Positions 21,991 to 32,949 of a stretch of DNA of 64,000 bases are shown in pieces. The stretch is from contig OZ020523.1 of assembly GCA_963971425.1 (NCBI GenBank), positions 23,355,105 through 23,419,104 of the forward strand. Direction: 5' to 3'. The notes beneath the pieces were generated by a model. The model searched no databases. It was not told where the DNA came from and saw nothing but the letters and a program-made list of their open reading frames with translations. Each line of letters opens with the position of its first letter. Positions within the stretch are counted from its first letter, which is position 1. The translations under genes and the position numbers were made by a program. The stretch comes from Bryoerythrophyllum caledonicum (taxonomy: Eukaryota; Streptophyta; Bryopsida; Pottiales; Pottiaceae).

Positions 21991-24730
21991 TTATTGTATA
22001 TTTAATCTATTCCTTTGATTAATTTTATCCTTTTCATTTATTCTTATTTTTTTGGTTTTTATTTTATTACCTTTTCTTATTTTTGTTTCATTCACTTTCT
22101 TTGTTTTATTTCCTTTATTTAGTTTTATTTTATTTTCTTTGTTAGTTATATCTTCTCTTGTAGTTTTTCTTTGTTTTTTCATATTCTTCTTAATATTTAA
22201 TTGTTTTGAATCATTTCTAATCTTTGTTTTCCATATGTATTTCATGTAAGTTCTAAATTTTTTATTTCTCTTTGTATTTTTTACTTCTTTACTAGGTTTA
22301 AAAATTTTCTTACTTTTTGTGTTTGTCCTTTCTTTTATTTTGTGATTTTGGAGTTTGTTGCTTGATTTTGGATTTTGAGTGTATATGTTTTCGATGATGT
22401 ACCTTTTGGATGTATTTTGTTTAGCAGTCGAACTTATTCTTTTCTTCATCCGGGTTAGAATTTTGACGTTTTCTTTGTATTTTTTGTCACTTTTTTTGTC
22501 ACTTTCTTTGTGTTTTTTGACACTATTTTTGTCACTTTCTTTGTACTTTTTGGTAATCTTTTGTATAATATCGTTGGTAATCTGTATTACCTTTTTATTA
22601 CATATCTTTTTTGATTTTTGCCTATATGTTGACCTCCTCCTATATACTTTATCCTCTACATCTCCCTTCAGCCATATTTTGCTAACAATGCTTCTACATC
22701 TGCTGGAGTTCTCCTCTAGCCTATTACTTAGTAATCTGTCTATATTTTGTAACTTAATATCGCCATCTTCCTTGCTCTCGTCTCTTTTCCTGCCTGCTAC
22801 GGTTTGTTTCCTACACAAACTCAGAAATTCCTTGTAACATGTCTGCAGGTTGTTTTTCCATGTCAGTTTTCCAGCCATGGTTGAGGTAGTGCACAAAAAA
22901 ACATCAACTGCTGAAATACAAGCTCTAAGTTGTTTCTTCACTTCCTCCATCTGCATTTGCATCGCGTTCTGCAGTTCGTTTGTCAGTTTCTGTGCGTGGA
23001 TGTTGGCCTCCTTCACAATCTCCTCCTTGAAGACTCCCAGCTCCTCATGTATCTCTTCTTTTAGTTTCTCGTTCCCCTTGTTCACTGCTTTCTCCACCAA
23101 ATCTGCTTTTTCACCGTGTGAGATGTTGCCCCTCTTCTCCTTTGGTGCGTTCTGTGTAGCTTCCAGCATACTTACAATAGCTGTTGCAATGTCACAAAAC
23201 CCGAAATTTTCCTGTTCTTCTCTGGTTGGTGGTAGTGTACCTTCCAGACTACGAGGGTGAGGTGTGAAACTTACGTGTTTCCCTAGAATCTCCTTTGTCG
23301 TTCCTACGCATTATCGATAGACAATGGGATTCAAACATTGGACGTTTGCTGCTCCCTTGTACAGATCTCCAACCTGTCCCGGAAAGAAGAACGTCAGAAT
23401 GTTCTTCTCTCCCATTGTTGCCTCAATAGACAGCTTTGTCTCTTCCACTTTCTTCATCTTGTGTAACCCGTATAGGCACAACATTGTTGCATTCTTCTTC
23501 TTCAGCTCTTCCTCCGTAAGTCCTTCTCCTCGAGCGCCTCGTTCAGCCTTTGCGGTTTTTGGTGTAATCACGTGTAACAACTCGTTTTCGTACAGTACCA
23601 TATATTGGATTATCTTGTCGGCCTATGACGGAGTTGTAGCAACCAGCCAACCCCAGGTCTCCCCTTCGCTCTTCTGCACGCTAGAGATCTCATAATCGTG
23701 TCTTCTTCTGAAGCTCTCCCTTAGGACATCTCTTTGTAGTTCAGCTGCTGTTATTCCCTCCAGCTTCGAATTCTCTATCTTTGCAGATAGTAGAGAATTC
23801 CTTGCAATTGAGTCCCAACTTTTGCATACTTTCCCCACGATTGCTAGTTCATTAACCAAGTCCAAAATAAACGGTCTGGTACCTTTCAGGAGGGCAATTC
23901 CGTCGACTATCGGGTGTTTCAGGTGGAGTTTGATCGTTCCTGTCCAAAACTTCTGCTTGCTGCCTTTCACCTTTTCTTTGCATGGGATGTAGACTGGTTC
24001 TGCCATGTTCTCCCCGACTTCTATCTCCATCTTCTTCAATCGTTCCTTGGTCCTCGTGAGTATTTCACCGTATGTGAAATCGGTGGTTGGTTTTACAAAA
24101 AAAACAGCAACTTGATAATCCAGCGATAGCCCGCTCGCATTGTCCACCTCTGTCTCGATAGGTAGTTGCGTCAGATAGTTGCGTCAGATTGTAGTGTTGT
24201 CCTCCTTTGCCGTCCGGTCGCTCCAACGGGTACAGTTTTTGTGGTACATGGGGAAATGCCACTTCCGCAGCATTGTGATCTTCTTCTGCTTCCGCCCTTG
24301 AAAATCCCTGCTTCACTTTCTGAGCCACGCTTTTACTCCTCACTCCTTCTCCTTCAATTCCTCCTTCCTTCATCGCCAACTGCTCCATTGCTACAAATCC
24401 TTGCCAAAATGCTTTCGGTGTTTCCTGGATTGCAGCAATGTTCTTCTTCCTTTTGCTGCCACTGCCTCCACTACCTTCCTGGATTCGTTTTGTGTGTTGA
24501 GTCTCCATCTGCGTCACCTTGTAATCTTCAGCATCAACATCCACCATGTTCGTATCCACTGTCTTCTCGGGTGTGATTTTGGTCATGATTGCGTTGTGCA
24601 CTGCTTTGCCCCTATTCGCCATCTGCATAACGAACTTCTTGTATATCTTTTCTGTGTTTCTTTTGGAGAACCTGATGTTAAAACTATTAACTAACTTTTG
24701 CTTCCAATATGTTCCCTTCTGCGCGTGCAT
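21991..24730 (-). pseudogene. LINE ORF1-like region
   Basis: Four successive - strand frames (24730-24065, 24147-23623, 23601-23311, 23169-21991) read as one decayed protein region. The first is charged with a KRKK signal. The second has FTYGEILTRTKERLKKMEIE. The last is a coiled coil (KGNEKLKEEIHEELGVFKEEIV) followed by a very lysine-rich tail, suited to nucleic-acid binding. I do not recognise a named domain. The role as ORF1 is inferred from position. Confidence 0.5.
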
Positions 24731-25518
24731 AGGAGTTGTACACAGATTGTTGGCTCTTCTTATCTTACTTAATCTTGATCTATTTAGAAAATTTGACCTA
24801 GTTTTTGTATCTTCGATCCTTGCTATAATCTTCTTTTCGAATGAAATGAGAAAAATGAAATTGGGGTTAGATGCTTACCTGTGTGGTGTTCTTCGGAAAT
24901 CTCTTCTCTCAGGGCGCTCGAACTGTTCTTCGCGAATTCCGGATTCCCATCAGCACTTGATTCAGTGTCCTTTGGTGTACTCGACGTCGCTCTTCTGTCC
25001 TGGAAAGCCCATAAACTGATCTCCCAAGTCGCAGGCGGCGACTGCAAAATTCCTGAATTCAGACCTACGACTGTTTTGCGTCTAGGGTTTCAGATCTGGA
25101 CAGCAGCGCTTTCAGCAATCAAAATCTTCAGCTACAGATAGTTTCTAGTCTTTCAATGTTGGATCTGAGCTCTATTACCCAGCCCGCTCTATCAGATTTA
25201 CAAGATTTAGCTCCAACTACTCAGATCCTCATTCCACCACCATCAACTATCTTCACTACAATGTGTGCACTCGTGATGCGGTTTGATCACTCCTAACACT
25301 ATTACACGCACAGATTACAATCACATCATTGCTACCACACCAGATCTCATCCCTATCCGTGCCTTACTCTTCTCTCTCCATTGAGCTTCTTACTTCCTCA
25401 AACTTCCATATATCACTTCCATACTCACTACAACTCAAGGTCCACACGATACCTTCATTTCCTAATTCTCTAACCACACCTACATACTCTAAGCTACTAC
25501 ACACGAAGAGAAGAGACA
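24731..25518 (-). other. LINE 5' untranslated region
   Basis: About 790 bases between the 5' insertion boundary and the first ORF1 ATG, with no long - strand frame. It is AC/CT-rich on the + strand and should contain the internal promoter of the element. No specific element is recognised. Confidence 0.5.
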
Positions 25519-26010
25519 AACAAAGTAGGTATACTAGACCACAACACAAAACAACATATTCTCTACTGAATTGGGAAAGACCTGCCGATCATCATGTACA
25601 TCATCCTCAATATCAATGCATCACCCTCCCTCACGCGATCGCAAGGACCAAGAACGCAAACCAATCACACACCAAACCCTACGAGGAGCAGCTGCGCGAA
25701 CGTGATGGTGGCGCCTCCAAACCCTGAATTTGGTGTCTGCGAGGAAGAAACAGCTGCATCGTTGATCATGCGTGCAGATGGAAGGTCACGATGCTTCATC
25801 GGGCAAACTAGGCAAGGTCCAAACCGGCACCAAGTATTCTGTATGAAACTACCGTATGCATACGAATATAGGTTGATATCCGTACGGAGACGCACACCTC
25901 GCGATATCCGGCAACCGTGTTGGGTCAGGAGAATCTTCCCCGGGGTACATGGCATCTTTCCCATGGTAATGGGAATCTTCCCCGGGGTACTAGGGACAAC
26001 ATTGAATGGT
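25519..26010 (-). other. Composite unit, right copy (distal half)
   Basis: The inverted counterpart of 10823-11592. It contains the CCCCGGGG triplet (25928-25990), the 32-base GC-rich segment (25692-25723) and the leader (25688-25519), which was continuous with 13293-13157 before the LINE inserted. Read on the - strand the leader then enters transaldolase sequence. Confidence 0.6.
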
Positions 26011-26492
26011 CTCCAGGTCGCCTCACCTCATCAAACCCCAGAAACCTCTGTAGCCTCCAGAACAACTCTTCAACTCAAGTACCTCCCTTACCACCATCAA
26101 GTCAGTGTAGTTTCTTTACATTCTAAACCTTTTGAATATAGTACCGCTTGTATGTCTTTTTTGTAGGTGAATGTGGGTTGTAATGTGTGTTAATTCTTTC
26201 TTTCTTTTGTGCATCTCTAATTACATTGTTATTGAATGTTGGTGTCACATGAATGTTAGACTTTGTATGTTATTTTGTATAAATATGTTGAGTATGTAGT
26301 TTACAAAAAAAAGTGATTCAAACTTAAAAAATAGAGGTTGGTTTGTGTAAGAATGCTAGAATTGATATGCAACAATTATTAGGGTTTTGGATTTAGGGCT
26401 TTGGATGTAGGCTTGGATAGTTACGGCTAAGGTTGTCTACATTTAGGGTTAATTGTACCTAATGCATTTATTTCGCTAAAATATGTGATTGT
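26011..26492. other. Spacer before the MULE, no gene
   Basis: AT-rich sequence with TTTAGGG-like stretches. It may hold the left end and promoter of the MULE, but no terminal inverted repeat could be matched to the right side. Confidence 0.35.
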
Positions 26493-27143
26493 ATGTGTCT
26501 ACAATATTGTAGATCTCTTCATGGGCATTCGATTGCAAGTATGGAAGACAATGAAGAATTCTTGGATGGAGATTTATTCTATCCTTCGGAATTTGAGGAT
26601 GATGTGGAGGATTTGGTTGGTGTAGAGGAATTTCTTTTTGGTGTAGATGGAGATGGTGGTGCATCGTCTTCTACTGCACCATTTCAAAACACTTCTAGTC
26701 AACCTCTTGTTTATGATGAAAGTGCAAGGCATGAGGGGCAATGGGAAGAATGGCAATATGATGACAATGAGGGGTATGAGAGACATGAGGGCCATGAGGG
26801 GCATGAAGGGCATGAGAGGGTATGGCATAATAATGAGAGTGAAGTGTATGAGGAGAAATGGGAGGATATGGAACCCACATGTTGCAATTCTTCAACCGAA
26901 GAGTTTCTGAATGATTTACAAGAGCCAGTGCCTCCTCTATTTGATCATGTGTGTATTGATATTTTTTCAAAGTATATTCATTTTACACATGGTAGTGTGA
27001 AGCTTATGACTGAATGTTTGAAAGGAGGGTTTTTCCCAACTTATACCCAGATTCATGAACTACAAGCAGAATTAATGCCAGTATTGAGTATTCATGGACG
27101 ACCTACTGCTTCCAACATTCCCTTTCATACAATCGAACGTTAG
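26493..27143 (+). pseudogene. MULE-associated acidic N-terminal frame
   Basis: A 216-codon frame, acidic, with a 9-base tandem repeat (CATGAGGGC type, 26787-26815) encoding HEG HEG HEG. It has no zinc-finger signature. A stop and then the next frame at 27189 suggest it is the transposase N-terminus or a separate accessory protein. Function is not recognised. Confidence 0.4.
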
Positions 27144-27188
27144 AAAAAGCTTCAATCCTAACTAAAGGTCATAGAAACCGTAGATGGC

Positions 27189-29991
27189 ATGGGCATATCT
27201 CCTTCAAACGACTCAAAAAATAGATTGATTCCTCCTCTAGACTCTTGGCCTTCTATTGTGCAGAATGCACACGTAGATACTAGTGGCAAGCATTTACTTT
27301 TAACCCCAACTGTAAATGCAATCCGCATGCAATGGAGTACAGATCTTCATGTAGGGGGGATTCCTTCATCATATGTTCAAAAATGTCTCCACTCATATCA
27401 ACATTGTCAAGGATCAAAGTGGTGGGACGAAGTTCAAGGGGTTTCAATTGAAGAATTGTCTACCACTCTTGATGCACTCTATTTAAAGTATATTTTACTT
27501 AGGAAGATTTCCAGGTGTGTGAAGTTGAAGCATCAGAGGGTTACATACTATCGTTGTCATCGAGGAGGGAACAAAAACCGTGCTCACGGAAAGAAAAGTG
27601 ATGCACAAGTTTTGAAGAATGAAAAATCTATACGAGATAGGATGTCTAGATTATGCAATTGTTCTTTTGAAATACGGGTAGTCGAGCCTCTTACGATGCA
27701 GAAAGAAGAATTTAAAGGCAAACTGCAAGCTACAATATATGTGCATAGTACACATACTGGGCATGAACTTTGCTCTGATGCTGACAATTTTTTTGCCCGT
27801 TCATCCATATGTAATATTCTGGGCTACAGAATATTTAAAGTACATGTATTCAACAGCAGGAGTAGCATTAGCATCGGAACGAGACCAATAACTGTTTCGT
27901 CAAAATGTTGTTGAATTGGAACGTATCACCTATCAATTTCATATGATCAATACGGAAGTGCAAGCATTTTCATATTCTATGAGGATAAAAGGTAAGTTCT
28001 CTATTATTATTTCTTGAAATTGTGTGAAAAAACATTTCATATTGTATAGTTTTTGTTTATTCTATCTTTTTAATATACCATATGTATTTTTACAGATTCT
28101 CTACGCAAAAATGATTGGGATGCTGCACAAGTGGAGATTATAAGACTACAATGCCTTGGAAACGTTATTTATTATTAGCCTTACGCACCAGAAGAGGCTA
28201 ATCCAATGAAAAGACCTTTTGTGGTTGTCATTCAAGACGAGTTTATGAAATCTATGGCACAAAGATTTTCTATCGGTAATTCGTGGGCGTTGGATTCAAC
28301 ATTCAAAACTAATTAGTATGGTTTGCCTCTCTATGCCGGGATTGTTACAAATCAAGATGGAAAAGGGATTCCTGTCTTTTATATGTTATGCAGTACTGAT
28401 ATTAAGCAGGGTCATAAGGGAATAGCTTTGGAGTTGGCATTGACGCACGTATTTAATTCCATTGGTGTTATACGACCGTCCGCAATTCTCATTGCCAAGC
28501 ACCGAACATCGTTAACTGCAATTAACAAAGTGGTTGACAACGATATGCATTGTTGCATCATAAAGGGGGAAAATAGAGTGCAAGTCGCGGGAAGAGTTCT
28601 TTTATGTCACTTCCATGTCATGAAAGCATGGACTGAAAATCTCCTTACACGAGTTCCAATGGCCGACAAAGATCCGGTTTGGCAAGCGCTTAATATTTTG
28701 TTGCATAGTCCGAATGAAAATCATTTCGATGAAAATTTGCGTAGGTTTGCAGAGGAATTTGCACACATACGGTGCTTTGGCACATATGTATTTACTGGTT
28801 GGGCTGGTTCAAATGTGCCATGGAGAAGACTTTGGCCAAAGTTTGGTAGACTTTTTACTTATGGTGGTATGGATACCACAAATCACGTTGAACGCCATTG
28901 GAAATTCATAAAATACACCTTATTACAAGGCAAAGTGAACCAATCCCTTCAAGATCTTATCGTGGCCATTATTGGGAGTGCAAAAGATGGCACCCGCATA
29001 GGTCAACCAACCCTCTTAAACCAATTCAACATGACACAACGTATTAGTAAGTGTTTCTACTCTTTTGTATTTTAAAAAATGATGTTTCATTCCATATGTA
29101 ATATGTTATTTAACTACTATTTTTTTATACATAGGTGATTCCGCAAGGTTTTCGAGAAGGGGAAATGATAAGGCATATCGACATCGTTTGAAAGGAGGAG
29201 AGAGGATTTTTAAGTCTTATCAATCAACTCCATCGAATGTGTTACAAGTAGTAGATGAGACACATTTATTGTTTCGTATTCAAAGTGAAACCAATGTAGG
29301 CACTTGGTACAATGTGTCATTGAACACATACTTTTGCGATTGTCCAGACCGGAATGCTACTTGTCAACATATTTTAGGGATGCAACGCATTGTCAAGGAA
29401 TATTTCCATAATTCAAAGAAAAATGAGATGGTTGAGGACATGATGGTAACTGAAGATGATATTCCTACTGTTGCACCCATATCTTCTACAATTATGGATG
29501 TATTTCCTGAAGAATCTTCCGTATCAGATGAAGCAGGTGCAAAATTGCACAGTACGATTGAAGAAACAGAGGCATTATTACAAAATGTGAAAGCTTCCAT
29601 TGGAGAGTATACCGAGGATGAGAAGAAGTATAAGCTACAACTTCTTCAGAATTTTCTTACCTCATTCTCTGAGCCTTTTACATTCCATAGGACTGCTACC
29701 ATTGATCTTCCTTGTCGAGGATCTATTTCTGTTATTCAAGAGAATGTCAAACATATGAGGACTGGACATGGGAAGAAACGTGAGGCATCAGATTGTGTCA
29801 AAGAGGGTGCTTCACAACCTCCTCTGAAACGGCCCTCCCATATGCTTATATCACATTCAAAACAAAAAAGAGCCATCTTCCGCAAACTTCCCAAAGTTAC
29901 TTGTGATATGTGTGCTACAAAGACTTTAGTGGAGCAAGGTGCAACATCAATTTCTTGCAAAAATTGTGACCATCAAATGTTTGTGCAATAA
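27189..29991 (+). pseudogene. MULE transposase remnant (DDE and SWIM domains)
   Basis: The first frame (27189-27914) has RGGNKNR and a C-H-rich DNA-binding part (YYRCHRGG, LCNCSFEIR, HTGHE). The MULE catalytic domain follows: WALDSTFKTN with Asp at 28293, ILIAKHRTS where the usual second Asp is Ala (28494), LLCHFHVMKAW, and NHVERHWK with Glu at 28890. TAG stops occur at 28176 and 28314. After an intron comes a SWIM zinc finger (CDCPDRNATCQH, about 29335-29370) and a C-terminal CxxC ... CxxC zinc ribbon. It would cut and paste the element if intact. It is not. Confidence 0.8.
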
Positions 29992-30257
29992 AGTTGAAGT
30001 TCTTTGATTTTAAATAGCATTTGACTTCATTTATGATTAAAATAATTATGTCATGTGCATTAATTATATGTTGAAATGATGTACTTTAAGTTTGTTTCTT
30101 CATTCGTAGACCTATGTGATGTAGTAGCACCTAAAGGACTAAGATATCATGAGGAATATGGCCTCTCTTGATTTCAAACTACCAAGATTTGAATTAAAAA
30201 TTTAACCGTAAGATCTTCTACTAAACTTGCATGAGAGGATGTGGAATTTTTTTTGTG

Positions 30258-30330
30258 AATTTTGACCGTACAGATTTAAAGATAATTGCACTCAAAGTGT
30301 GGTCAAAGAGGGTGTGGTCAAAGAGGGTGT
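30258..30330. promoter_or_regulatory. Cluster of W-box-like TTGACC sites
   Basis: TTTGACC occurs once on the + strand (about 30258) and twice on the - strand as GGTCAAAGAGG in a tandem 15-base repeat (30301-30328). WRKY factors bind TTGAC(C/T). A related repeat without the core lies near 30661-30690. The cluster is ~1.5 kb upstream of the kinase start at 31858, so regulation of that gene is only inferred. Confidence 0.35.
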
Positions 30331-30370
30331 GTTATGTAAGATGGCATTCAGCACTCTCACCTCTCACATC

Positions 30371-30503
30371 GGGGTACGAGCGGTCTTCGCAAAGAAGACT
30401 TCGCAGGGGGACTTCCACCGTGCAGGTTGGGCAAGTCGGTGCAGGCCGGGCTGCCCGCAAGCGCCCAAGAAACGCTCGATGCTAAAAAAAAAATGCGGCG
30501 ATC
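30371..30503. repeat. Direct repeat, copy 1 (with 30832-30955)
   Basis: Begins GGGGTACGAGCGGTCTTCGC and ends GATGCTAAAAAAAA-ATGCGG. The second copy at 30832-30955 has the same start and end with scattered substitutions. It is GC-rich, unlike the surroundings. Origin unknown. Confidence 0.7.
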
Positions 30504-30831
30504 CGAATAATACTTCGATGATCCTGAAAGCTCAATCAAGGACAACTTAACCTATTATCGACGGTGTTCCTCACTTAACCTCGTCAGCTTGACCATTATT
30601 ACCCGTCGATCGACATCGTTCGACAGCGGTTGTTGATTTTCTTCATCGATATCTCTCTTTGTTCAAAGAGAGTGTGTTCAAAGAGGGTGTGTTCATGTGA
30701 GAGGTGAGAGTGCTTCTTCGAGGGCGGTGGCGGTGGGGAGGGAGGGGAGTCGCGACGTCGTCGCGCAACAGATGGCAAGCTTGGAAACCTAAACCCTGGG
30801 CGAGGTGAGGCCGACCAACGGGACCAGGGTA

Positions 30832-30955
30832 GCGGGGTACGAGCGGTCTTCGCAAGGAAGATTCCGCAGGGGGACTTCGACCGTGCAGGTCGGGCAGGTC
30901 GGTTTCAGGCCAGGGCTGCCCGAGAAACGCCCGATGCTAAAAAAATGCGGTGATA
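30832..30955. repeat. Direct repeat, copy 2 (with 30371-30503)
   Basis: Carries GGGGTACGAGCGGTCTTCGC and GATGCTAAAAAAATGCGG in the same order as copy 1. The ~330 bases between the copies contain a GTGAGAGGTGAGAGTGCT block, related in inverted orientation to sequence just before copy 1. Confidence 0.7.
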
Positions 30956-31119
30956 AGTTGTATTCGGCACGTCATAGTTCAGTAGCAAGGGTATTTGCGG
31001 TACTCCACACAATCGTTAAGTTTGAACTCAATTTTTAGGTTGTTCCACCGCAACTCTAGGAGCCAGATGTGTTAAGTTATCGATAGGTAGTAAACATCCA
31101 CTCTAGCAGAACTGGCGAT

Positions 31120-31857
31120 GTCTCAAATTCCTGCAAGTTGGTGCGAGGTGCGTGGTTGACTCTGGTACCGTCTCGGGTTTTGAAGCAGAGACACAACTAC
31201 GAAGCTAGTACACAATTCAGAAGCTAGTACCTTGTGCATCGTTTCTGTGAACTGCAATCTCGTTTGGTACTGTCTTCGAAATTCCGGCACTGCAGAGTAA
31301 GACTTACGGAGAAGCCCAGGATGATGTAGAGGGAGAACACGAATCCACCTGAGGTGATGGAATTGGATCCAAGCGGTTCTGCAGCTTTGTTTGATCACAC
31401 CCAGCTTGTAAGTCAAGTTTTGTTATTTGGTTCTGAGATTTTTAAAGGATACAGTTCAGTTGAATAACTCTACTACCGCACGAGAGTTGTGTCCAAAGCG
31501 TTGGCTAGTCCTTGTTTGGATTTTTTTAAGGCTTTGCCTAACTGTAAACCCTAATGCTCTTATTCCCGTACTGTAGCTCAAAATTAGCTAACTCAGCTTG
31601 GCAATAGAGAAGGGTGGAGATTCGGAAATAGCGGGCTCCATTTTATTTTATTTCATGTTTTAGTTTCTCCGGCTACTATTTCCCTCACTACTCTTTGTGG
31701 ATTGAAGTTCTCTTCTAATATTTGTTATGGCTTTACTGAGTCCTAGAAGGGCTCATTTTCCTGTTCTGTGCAGCCTTCTGCGCTCATACTATTATGTCTA
31801 GTACTGAGATTGTCATATTGTCCTCTCAACAGTTGTAGGTTTGAGTTCTAGGTCACA
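31120..31857 (+). promoter_or_regulatory. Leader region and leader intron of the single-domain kinase gene
   Basis: A donor CTT/GTAAGT near 31408 and an acceptor CTCTCAACAG ending 31832 would remove a ~425-base leader intron, leaving a 25-base leader before ATG 31858. This matches the leader-intron design of the other kinase genes here. Consensus only. Confidence 0.35.
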
Positions 31858-32835
31858 ATGATCTTCAAAACAAGTTACGACGATCTTGGAGAGTTTGATG
31901 ACTTTGGCCAAGGAAACATTCCATCGGATCTGCGGTCAAGCGATTTACTGAGCAAGCGCCTGCTGGGGAAAGGGCTCGCTGGCATTGCGTATGAGACAGA
32001 ATGGAAAGGAGTGCGGTATGCAAGAAAAGACTTTTTAGCGGTACCAAGCGACATCTTTCGGCAGGAGGCAGGTGTTTTGCTAGACCTTCCGGATCACGAG
32101 AATGTTGTGAAGACACAGGGTCTGACCGTTGACAATCTGAGCTGCTCCCTTCTTTTGGATTACATGGACGGTAAGCTTACAGATTTGTTGCAGAAGAGAA
32201 AGGATCTGGGTGCGAGGAGTCCTACTCTGCAAGAATCACTTGGTTTGATCTTACAGATTGCCAGGGCTGTGGAACACCTCCACAAACACGGAATTCTTCA
32301 TGGAGATCTTAAATCTAGAAATATCTTAGTCACTTACATGAATGATGGTGATAAGAGCTTGTTAGTGAAGTCGGTGAAAGTGGCTGATTTTGGTCTAGTT
32401 CAGACCAAAAGACACAGCATGCCTTATGTTTCTAATCAGGTACGTAAGCTTGATATGGTTAGATGGAAAGCACCAGAGAATTTGATGGAGCTGTTTGGTG
32501 AGGCTACTTCACCGGATCCGAAATCTTCAGACTCTGACGAGGATTTTACAGTTTCCGCACGCGCTACTCAAAGCGACGATGCCTACTGCTTTGGTTTGAC
32601 ATGCTTTCAGATCTTGACTGGTGAAGAACCGTATCCAGATCGAAACTGGAAAGAGCTGGTGATTGATATTGTGTCCAAAAAACGTGGGTTAAAATTACCT
32701 TCAAATCTCTCATGTCCTCAAGGTTTACGCGAGCTTGTGGGTGTATGCGGCGATGCGGACCCTGATAATCGACCTCCCTTCATCTATATCCGCGAAAAGC
32801 TGGAAGATATGCACAGTCTACAACCGGTGTGTTGA
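31858..32835 (+). CDS. Single-domain protein kinase
   Basis: A 325-residue frame. The kinase fold spans about 30-318: glycine loop LLGKGLAGIAYE, Lys in YARKDF, HGDLKSRN (HRD with Arg to Gly but Asp kept), VADFG, KAPENL, and the C-lobe DDAYCFGLTCFQILTG. All catalytic residues are present, so it is probably active. The HGD loop means it lacks the RD arginine, like many immune-associated non-RD kinases. It has no helical N-domain of its own and only ~30 residues before the kinase. The next gene starts 114 bases after its stop behind a splice-acceptor-like CATGCAG, so the two might be alternatively spliced together. Related to, but clearly divergent from, the tandem kinases. Confidence 0.85.
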   Translation: MIFKTSYDDLGEFDDFGQGNIPSDLRSSDLLSKRLLGKGLAGIAYETEWKGVRYARKDFLAVPSDIFRQEAGVLLDLPDHENVVKTQGLTVDNLSCSLLLDYMDGKLTDLLQKRKDLGARSPTLQESLGLILQIARAVEHLHKHGILHGDLKSRNILVTYMNDGDKSLLVKSVKVADFGLVQTKRHSMPYVSNQVRKLDMVRWKAPENLMELFGEATSPDPKSSDSDEDFTVSARATQSDDAYCFGLTCFQILTGEEPYPDRNWKELVIDIVSKKRGLKLPSNLSCPQGLRELVGVCGDADPDNRPPFIYIREKLEDMHSLQPVC

Positions 32836-32949
32836 ACTTGAACCTTACTATGTGTTATTCTAAGTGTTTGTAGAAATTAGATATTTATTTACAACCATAA
32901 CTTACTGGATTGTGATCACCGCACTATCGCTGAAACCATTTTCATGCAG

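Larger units (their letters stand above)
13294..25518 (-). mobile_element. Long LINE retrotransposon (~12.2 kb), dual-endonuclease type
   Basis: The insertion is bounded by AACAAAGCAGGT (13282-13293) and AACAAAGTAGGT (25519-25530), a 12-base target duplication with one mismatch. The related leader at 11581-11592 shows the empty site. Read on the - strand it contains: 5' leader (25518-24731), ORF1-like frames (24730-21991), a coding repeat array, a 2A-like motif (20743-20766), APE endonuclease, reverse transcriptase, a chromodomain-like segment, RNase H, a CCHH motif and a restriction-like endonuclease. It ends in a 3' stem-loop and (TTC)n tail. Several stops and frameshifts make it inactive. 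Its length is about twice that of usual plant L1-type LINEs. Confidence 0.88.
26493..29991 (+). mobile_element. Mutator-like (MULE) DNA transposon, inactive
   Basis: Coding parts of a MULE transposase are spread over this interval with two plausible introns (GTAAGT at about 27991 to ACAG at 28096, and GTAAGT at about 29047 to ATAG at 29134). Termini were not found, so limits are those of the coding remains. In-frame stops and a substituted catalytic residue show it is dead. Confidence 0.75.

Noticed and set aside
22052..22837. + strand frames rich in Phe/Leu opposite the LINE ORF1 region
   Set aside because: They are the complement of lysine/asparagine-rich coding sequence. Hydrophobicity is a composition artefact, not a membrane protein.
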